Shown piece after piece: positions 5,557 to 9,188 of a DNA stretch of 9,188 nt. Under the pieces are notes generated by a model that searched no databases, was not told where the DNA came from, and saw only the letters and a program-made list of their open reading frames with translations. This stretch comes from CAYWGR01 sp964458015 (GTDB taxonomy: Bacteria > Planctomycetota > Planctomycetia > Pirellulales > Thermoguttaceae), in contig CAYWGR010000207.1 in assembly GCA_964458015.1 (NCBI GenBank), positions 1-9,188 on the forward strand, in the 5' to 3' direction. Within the stretch, counting starts at the first letter, position 1. Every line of letters begins with the position of its first letter. The position numbers and the translations under genes are program-made.

Positions 5557-6303
5557 ATGAACTCGATCCTCCGCCAAATTCGCCAAGAGCTGAAAGACAA
5601 CGCCGATCCTCATACGAAAGCCTCGGGCCAGAACTTTTTCAAAGAGGAAATCAAGCTGTATGGCGTCAAGACCCAAACCGTCGGCACGATCGCAAAGCGA
5701 TATTATCCGCGGATCGAAGAATGGGAGAAAGACGACGTTTTCAAGCTTTGCGAGTTGTTGTGGCAGTCCGGCTATTTAGAGGAATCTTTCATCGCTTGCC
5801 AATGGGCCTATCGGCTGCGAGGCAAATTCCAGCCGAAGGATTTTCGAGTCCTGACGCGATGGGTCAATCAATACGTTGCCAACTGGGCCTCCTGCGACAC
5901 GCTTTGCAATCATACGGTCGCGGCTTTTGTCGAAATGTATCCTCCATATCTGGCGGAATTAAAAAAATGGACGAAATCCAAAAACCGCTGGGTTCGTCGT
6001 GCCTCGGCGGTTACGTTGATTATTCCCGCAAAAAACGGCCGTTTCCTACACGACATCTTCGAAATCGCCGATCTTCTGTTGCTCGACGGCGATGATATGG
6101 TGCAAAAAGGCTACGGCTGGATGCTCAAGGCCGCGAGTCAATCGCACGAAAAGGAAGTTTTTGACTATGTGATGAGAAACAAACATAAAATGCCTCGCAC
6201 CGCGTTGCGCTATGCTATTGAAAAAATGCCGAAAGAGAGGAAGCAAAAGGCGATGGCGAAGCCGAACAATTTCACAAAGAACCGCAAAGGAGCAAATTCA
6301 TGA
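5557..6303 (+). CDS. DNA alkylation repair enzyme, AlkD-type glycosylase
   Basis: 248 aa. The protein is an all-helical HEAT-like repeat solenoid of the AlkC/AlkD family, which removes 3-alkyl and 7-alkyl purines (and bulky adducts) from DNA and starts base-excision repair in the cytoplasm. Positions known to matter in Bacillus cereus AlkD (W109, D113, R148, W187) have counterparts here: W110 and D114 in NWASCD, the R147-R148 pair in WVRRASAV, and W188 in KGYGWMLK. The catalytic aspartate is thus present. The length is normal. The C-terminus (230-248) is a basic, probably disordered tail that would suit DNA contact. The ATG at 5557 has no clear Shine-Dalgarno. The stop TGA overlaps the next gene's ATG as ATGA, indicating translational coupling. 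Family very secure, exact lesion range unknown. Confidence 0.94.
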   Translation: MNSILRQIRQELKDNADPHTKASGQNFFKEEIKLYGVKTQTVGTIAKRYYPRIEEWEKDDVFKLCELLWQSGYLEESFIACQWAYRLRGKFQPKDFRVLTRWVNQYVANWASCDTLCNHTVAAFVEMYPPYLAELKKWTKSKNRWVRRASAVTLIIPAKNGRFLHDIFEIADLLLLDGDDMVQKGYGWMLKAASQSHEKEVFDYVMRNKHKMPRTALRYAIEKMPKERKQKAMAKPNNFTKNRKGANS

Positions 6304-6773
6304 GCATTCAGTTCAGTTCTTCCGTTCTACTGACGGCCGATATAAAACGGCTTTCGGCGTTCTATATCGATGTGTTGGGCCAGAAGGTGCAAATTGATTT
6401 CGGCGCGTGCATCGGGCTGCAATGCGGACTATCGTTGTGGCAGCCTTCGGCAGATCTGACGCTTGCGGCCAAACTGGGATACTGCTGCCATCCGTCGGGC
6501 AATAAAAACCTGGAATTATGTTTTGAAACGGAGACATTCACATCGGATATTGAGCGAATCAAGGCATCGGGCGCACCATTGCTGCACGATGTGGCGGAAG
6601 AGCCTTGGGGCCAGATGACCATGCGATTCTTCGATCCGGACGGCAATATCGTCGAACTTGGCGAAAGCATTCCGACCTTTGTACGCCGTCACCACGGCAC
6701 AGGGCTTTCCGCGGAAGCCGTGGCCGAGCGAACCGGCATGCCGCTGAATGCAGTTCTGACCATGATTCAATAG
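6300..6773 (+). CDS. VOC superfamily (glyoxalase/bleomycin-resistance fold) protein
   Basis: 157 aa. The start overlaps the stop of the alkylation repair gene by four bases, and AAAGGAG stands 7 bases upstream inside that gene. Two beta-alpha-beta-beta-beta modules are seen: residues 5-50 (VLLTADIKRLSAFYIDVLGQ) and 70-122, closing with MRFFDPDGNIVELGE (108-122), the commonest VOC signature; E119 is a likely metal ligand. VOC proteins isomerise methylglyoxal adducts, open epoxides with thiols, bind drugs or cleave rings, so the substrate is open. After the fold, residues 136-157 add a helix-turn-helix-like tail (LSAEAVAERTGMPLNAV). The gene sits between DNA repair and an NTF2-like gene, which suggests detoxification or self-protection, by inference only. 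Confidence 0.9.
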   Translation: MSIQFSSSVLLTADIKRLSAFYIDVLGQKVQIDFGACIGLQCGLSLWQPSADLTLAAKLGYCCHPSGNKNLELCFETETFTSDIERIKASGAPLLHDVAEEPWGQMTMRFFDPDGNIVELGESIPTFVRRHHGTGLSAEAVAERTGMPLNAVLTMIQ

Positions 6774-6790
6774 CAGGGAGCGACATTGCC

Positions 6791-7144
6791 ATGACGCATG
6801 AGGAAGCTGCTCGTTTTGCCTCGGATTGGGTCGCGGCTTGGAATCGTCACGACATCGATGCCGTGCTTACGCACTATGCCGACGACTTCGAGATGACGTC
6901 GCCCATGATTCAGCGGGTATTGGGCATCGAATCCGGCACGTTGAAGGGCAAAAATGCCATTGGAGATTATTGGCGGGCGGCGCTTTCCAAAGTGCCCGAC
7001 TTGGCTTTTTCGGTTATCGACGTCACTTCGGGTCTCGATGTCGTCAGTATTTATTACCGCGCTGTCCTGGGCAAACTGGCCATCGAAACATTCTTCTTCA
7101 ATAAGGAAGGGCTCGTTTGCAAGGCAATTGCCGCTTATCGGTAA
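6791..7144 (+). CDS. NTF2/SnoaL-like small protein
   Basis: 117 aa from ATG 6791; AGGGAG lies 10 bases upstream, just after the VOC stop, with only 17 bases between the genes. The frame is open further upstream, but that part overlaps the VOC gene in another frame. The first helix (EEAARFASDWVAAWNRHD) and the following VLTHYADDFEMTSPM are hallmarks of the SnoaL/NTF2 fold; then come LKGKNAIGDYWRAAL, two long strands (AFSVIDVTSG, VVSIYYRAVLG) and a last strand (GLVCKAIAAYR). Members act as polyketide cyclases, isomerases or binding domains. There is no signal peptide, unlike the NTF2-like protein at 3618-4148. It is the last gene of the plus-strand set. Fold secure, function unknown. Confidence 0.9.
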   Translation: MTHEEAARFASDWVAAWNRHDIDAVLTHYADDFEMTSPMIQRVLGIESGTLKGKNAIGDYWRAALSKVPDLAFSVIDVTSGLDVVSIYYRAVLGKLAIETFFFNKEGLVCKAIAAYR

Positions 7145-7201
7145 TGTCTTCATAAAACCGCGGATAATCGAAAGTGCCGCAAACCTGCAAGCACGCAATT
7201 A

Positions 7202-7223
7202 CCGGCGGTCGTTGCCTCGCCGG
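7202..7223. terminator. GC-rich hairpin between convergent genes
   Basis: CCGGCG (7202-7207) pairs perfectly with CGCCGG (7218-7223) around a 10-base loop, within the 128-base gap between the NTF2-like gene and the oppositely oriented Fe-S protein gene. It has no T-run on either strand. It is the best terminator candidate in that gap, with modest support. Confidence 0.3.
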
Positions 7224-7272
7224 CACATTCGCTATTATGTGGACCTATTTAGAGTTGTCGGCAAAAACCGCT

Positions 7273-7983
7273 CTAAGATTTTCCAGCCAAATATCGTTTG
7301 GTGTACGGACATGCCGCGATGCATATGCCGCAGATGATCCGTTTATGGGCGGGCGAAAGTTTTTCACCTTGTTGTTGAGCAACCTGACAACAAGCGAATG
7401 CGTTATAAAATTCCTGGCGTAAAATGCCTTGCCGCCAGTTATGGCCCAAAATGGCGTGGGCAGGGCACACCTCGACGCATGCTTGACAACTGCCGCAGCG
7501 CGACTCCGTTATCGGTTCGCCAACGGGCAACGGCGCATCGGTTAAATTGGTTGTGTATCGGACGGCCGTGCCGTAGGCCTCGGTTACCAATAATGCCGAT
7601 TTGCCGATCCAGCCGATTCCAGCGAGTGTGGCAGTTGTTTTGTGCGGAAGCGGCGTCGTCAAACTTGCTTTGTCGAGTTCAGCGACGGTGGTTGAAAGGG
7701 CTACTGCATGATGATTACAACCATGTAAAAACTTGACGCCCTCGTCGCTGAGTCGATCGAGAAGCATATTGGCGCGATCGTATTCCCGCGAGTAGGCATC
7801 GGTTGGACCTGTGGTAATGCCTGCGATAATTTCCGGCGATAGAGCAACGCCAATGGAGATACCCCGAGGAAAACTTTTGCGCATCTCGGCAGGCACCGGC
7901 GAAAGATCGGCACAGCCGACAATCGCAGCGCCCTGTTTGACAAGTAATTCCTTCAAATCCCGTAGTAATTCAGTATCATTCAT
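7273..7983 (-). CDS. Double 4Fe-4S cluster protein, QueG-like Fe-S region, short form
   Basis: 236 aa from ATG 7983, chosen because related proteins begin right at this helix (MNDTELLRDLKELLVKQGAA); an ATG at 8010 would add nine residues, and neither has a good ribosome site. The first cluster motif is CGSCQACVEVCP, with C163, C166, C169 and C173. The second is CGICIAACP, with C218, C221 and C225; its fourth ligand is probably C198 or C199. The stretch ATLAGIGWIGKSALLV (118-133) is the segment shared with epoxyqueuosine reductase. True QueG is about 380 aa, has C-terminal HEAT-like repeats and an acidic residue before that segment; here the repeats are absent and the preceding text is TTPLPHKT. 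So an electron-transfer or reductase role is likely, but tRNA queuosine synthesis is doubtful. It is cytoplasmic, with no signal peptide or membrane helix. Confidence 0.85.
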   Translation of the reverse strand: MNDTELLRDLKELLVKQGAAIVGCADLSPVPAEMRKSFPRGISIGVALSPEIIAGITTGPTDAYSREYDRANMLLDRLSDEGVKFLHGCNHHAVALSTTVAELDKASLTTPLPHKTTATLAGIGWIGKSALLVTEAYGTAVRYTTNLTDAPLPVGEPITESRCGSCQACVEVCPAHAILGHNWRQGILRQEFYNAFACCQVAQQQGEKLSPAHKRIICGICIAACPYTKRYLAGKS

Positions 7984-8094
7984 AGTCAGCTCTGGAGAGC
8001 GGTTGCACATGTTGCAGTATTAAGCTTAAGAGATCGGCCTCCTATAGATTACACAATAACAACCAACGTTGCCAACCACTTTACAAAACGATTG

Positions 8095-8128
8095 GCCGAC
8101 ATGGCAAAACAAATTGCTCATGCTCGGC
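8095..8128 (-). terminator. Strong hairpin downstream of the methyltransferase gene
   Basis: GCCGA-CATG-GCAA (8095-8107) pairs with TTGC, CATG and TCGGC (8114-8128), giving 13 base pairs with two single-base bulges (8118 and 8123) around the loop AACAAA. It starts 27 bases after the methyltransferase stop. On the minus strand it is followed after six bases by TTTT, so it resembles an intrinsic terminator separating the methyltransferase from the Fe-S protein gene. Confidence 0.5.
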
Positions 8129-8155
8129 GGGGCAAACGCTTGGACGACCTACAGA

Positions 8156-8917
8156 TTATCGAGCTTTTTCCGCCACAACAAGCATCTCGAAATCATCGTG
8201 CGTCAGCGTGTGTTCGCGGCTGAATTGGCCTAGATGACAACCGAAAATATCTACTTTGGCGAATCCGGCAGTCTGCAGAAGCCAGTGCAACTCGGGCGGG
8301 GTGTAGTAGCGTTCGTTCGACGTGATCGTATGCGATTCGCCCGCATCGTCGGCAAAGGTCATCTCGGCATGTTCGCGAAACGTCATCAGATCAAATGTCA
8401 GCTTGCCCGTGGCAGTGCCGGTCGCGTTCTCATCGAGAAAATCCTTCACTGAATGAAACAGGGGGAACAACGCACTGAGCGTCGTCATCAGCAATTTGCC
8501 GCCGGGCCGCAATGCCGCGCAGGCGTGGGCGAGAATAGCGAAATTCTTCTCGTCGGTTTCCATCAAGGGAAACGCGCCTTCGCAAAACATGATGGCGGCG
8601 TCGAATTCCTGCCGGAAGTGCGATTGCGTGGCATCCCGGCGTTGAAAATCGACGGTCACACCCGCCGCCGAGGCTTTTTCTTGCGCCAGGCGAAGCTGAC
8701 CCTCCGAAAGATCGAAGCCGGTTACGCAATAGCCGCGTTTAGCAAGTTCGATTGCATGTCGGCCCGTGCCGCAGCCGATATCCAAGATCTGTTTCGCCCG
8801 ATCGGCTCCCAGTTCCCGTTCGACGAAGTCCACCTCGCCCACCGTTCCTTGCGTAAAGCATTCACGGTCGTACGTTTTGCCAAAATTGGCGAATAGCGTT
8901 TCGTACCATTGCGTCAT
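8156..8917 (-). CDS. Class I SAM-dependent methyltransferase
   Basis: 253 aa from ATG 8917; only a weak GAG lies upstream. The fold is a Rossmann-type methyltransferase. Motif I is ILDIGCGTGRHAIELAKRG (44-62), binding SAM; the acidic end of strand beta2 is VTGFDLS (65-71), with D69 expected to hold the ribose. Later come FQRRDATQ (91-98, D95), FDAAIMFCEGAF (105-116) and LRPGGKLLMTT (136-146). Residues about 150-220 form the lid or substrate part, including NERYYTPPELHWLLQTAGF, a common ending for small-molecule methyltransferases. The acceptor cannot be read from sequence. It lies 172 bases upstream of the Fe-S gene on the same strand, but the hairpin between them argues against a simple operon. 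Family very secure, substrate unknown. Confidence 0.93.
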   Translation of the reverse strand: MTQWYETLFANFGKTYDRECFTQGTVGEVDFVERELGADRAKQILDIGCGTGRHAIELAKRGYCVTGFDLSEGQLRLAQEKASAAGVTVDFQRRDATQSHFRQEFDAAIMFCEGAFPLMETDEKNFAILAHACAALRPGGKLLMTTLSALFPLFHSVKDFLDENATGTATGKLTFDLMTFREHAEMTFADDAGESHTITSNERYYTPPELHWLLQTAGFAKVDIFGCHLGQFSREHTLTHDDFEMLVVAEKAR

Positions 8918-9188
8918 GATCGAGTTTCTCGAATAAATTGGTCAGTATGTTTAGAACATCCCCGCAGAAACCACTCTTCAGTCAGAGACAGGGACCACTG
9001 CCGGCGGGTTCGCACGAAAAAACAAAAAAATCTGGAGGCCAAGAGCTTGCGATCAAGATTGAGAATGCACGAACTTATCAGAAGTACGCCCACTCTGACT
9101 GGGAGTGTGTTCGTCCATAGCTTAACTATGTGGATATTCTAAAACAATTGTCCTTGTTGCCTTAGGGTGTCGCGATCAGGTTCGCCTT
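8918..9188. other. Right-hand intergenic stretch, no gene recognised
   Basis: No frame here has a ribosome site or recognisable product. It contains an A-rich tract at 9017-9030 (six A, C, seven A) and two small hairpins: CACTC/GAGTG (9091-9107) and CATAG/CTATG (9116-9130). An inverted repeat TCGAG/CTCGA (8920-8932) lies in the leader of the methyltransferase gene. The window ends before any next gene is visible. Confidence 0.6.

Noticed and set aside
8020..8029. TTAAGCTTAA perfect 10-bp palindrome
   Set aside because: AT-rich and short; a single copy gives no support for an operator.
8038..8043. Perfect AGGAGG on the minus strand upstream of the Fe-S protein gene
   Set aside because: No start codon lies at usable distance; the nearest ATG (8010) is 27 bases away, so it is probably not a ribosome site for that gene.
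8101..8223. 40-codon plus-strand ORF beginning MAKQIAHARRGKR
   Set aside because: No ribosome site, overlaps the methyltransferase 3' end, and its first half is the arms of the 8095-8128 hairpin.

Overview
The window looks like a piece of a Planctomycetota chromosome. The main clue is the gene cut by the left edge. It encodes a DUF1559 protein, with a pseudopilin-type N-terminal helix and a C-terminal H-X9-DG motif, a family expanded hugely in planctomycetes. Moderate GC, good Shine-Dalgarno sites on some genes and none on others, and many stand-alone genes with small operons fit this. I cannot name a genus. I see no transposase, integrase, CRISPR array, rRNA or tRNA.

Layout. (1) 1-971, plus: the 5'-truncated DUF1559 gene. 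(2) 1136-2329, minus: four small uncharacterised genes in one orientation. In transcription order they are a 63-aa protein with four cysteines, a 134-aa soluble protein, a 119-aa membrane protein resembling a two-helix ion channel with an altered selectivity filter, and a 38-aa very basic protein. This is the least explained and most interesting part. (3) 2330-2634: an intergenic region with a repeat pair, mutually exclusive hairpins and a promoter candidate. It leads into an exported M23 metallopeptidase (2635-3579, plus), which converges on an exported NTF2-like protein (3618-4148, minus). (4) 4271-4813, minus: a GNAT acetyltransferase, divergent from a plus-strand set at 4902-7144: a DJ-1/PfpI protein, an AlkD-type DNA glycosylase, a VOC (glyoxalase-fold) protein and an NTF2/SnoaL-like protein. 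AlkD and VOC overlap by ATGA. (5) 7273-7983, minus: a short protein with two 4Fe-4S motifs related to the QueG Fe-S region. Upstream of it on the same strand is a SAM methyltransferase (8156-8917), with a strong hairpin between them. (6) 8918-9188: no convincing gene.

How the genes may work together. The plus-strand set joins base-excision repair of alkylated DNA with protein families that often handle reactive electrophiles, so a small damage-handling operon is a reasonable inference, not a demonstrated one. The M23 peptidase and its convergent neighbour both carry signal peptides and act outside the cytoplasm. Most remaining genes are single-domain accessory enzymes whose substrates cannot be read from sequence.
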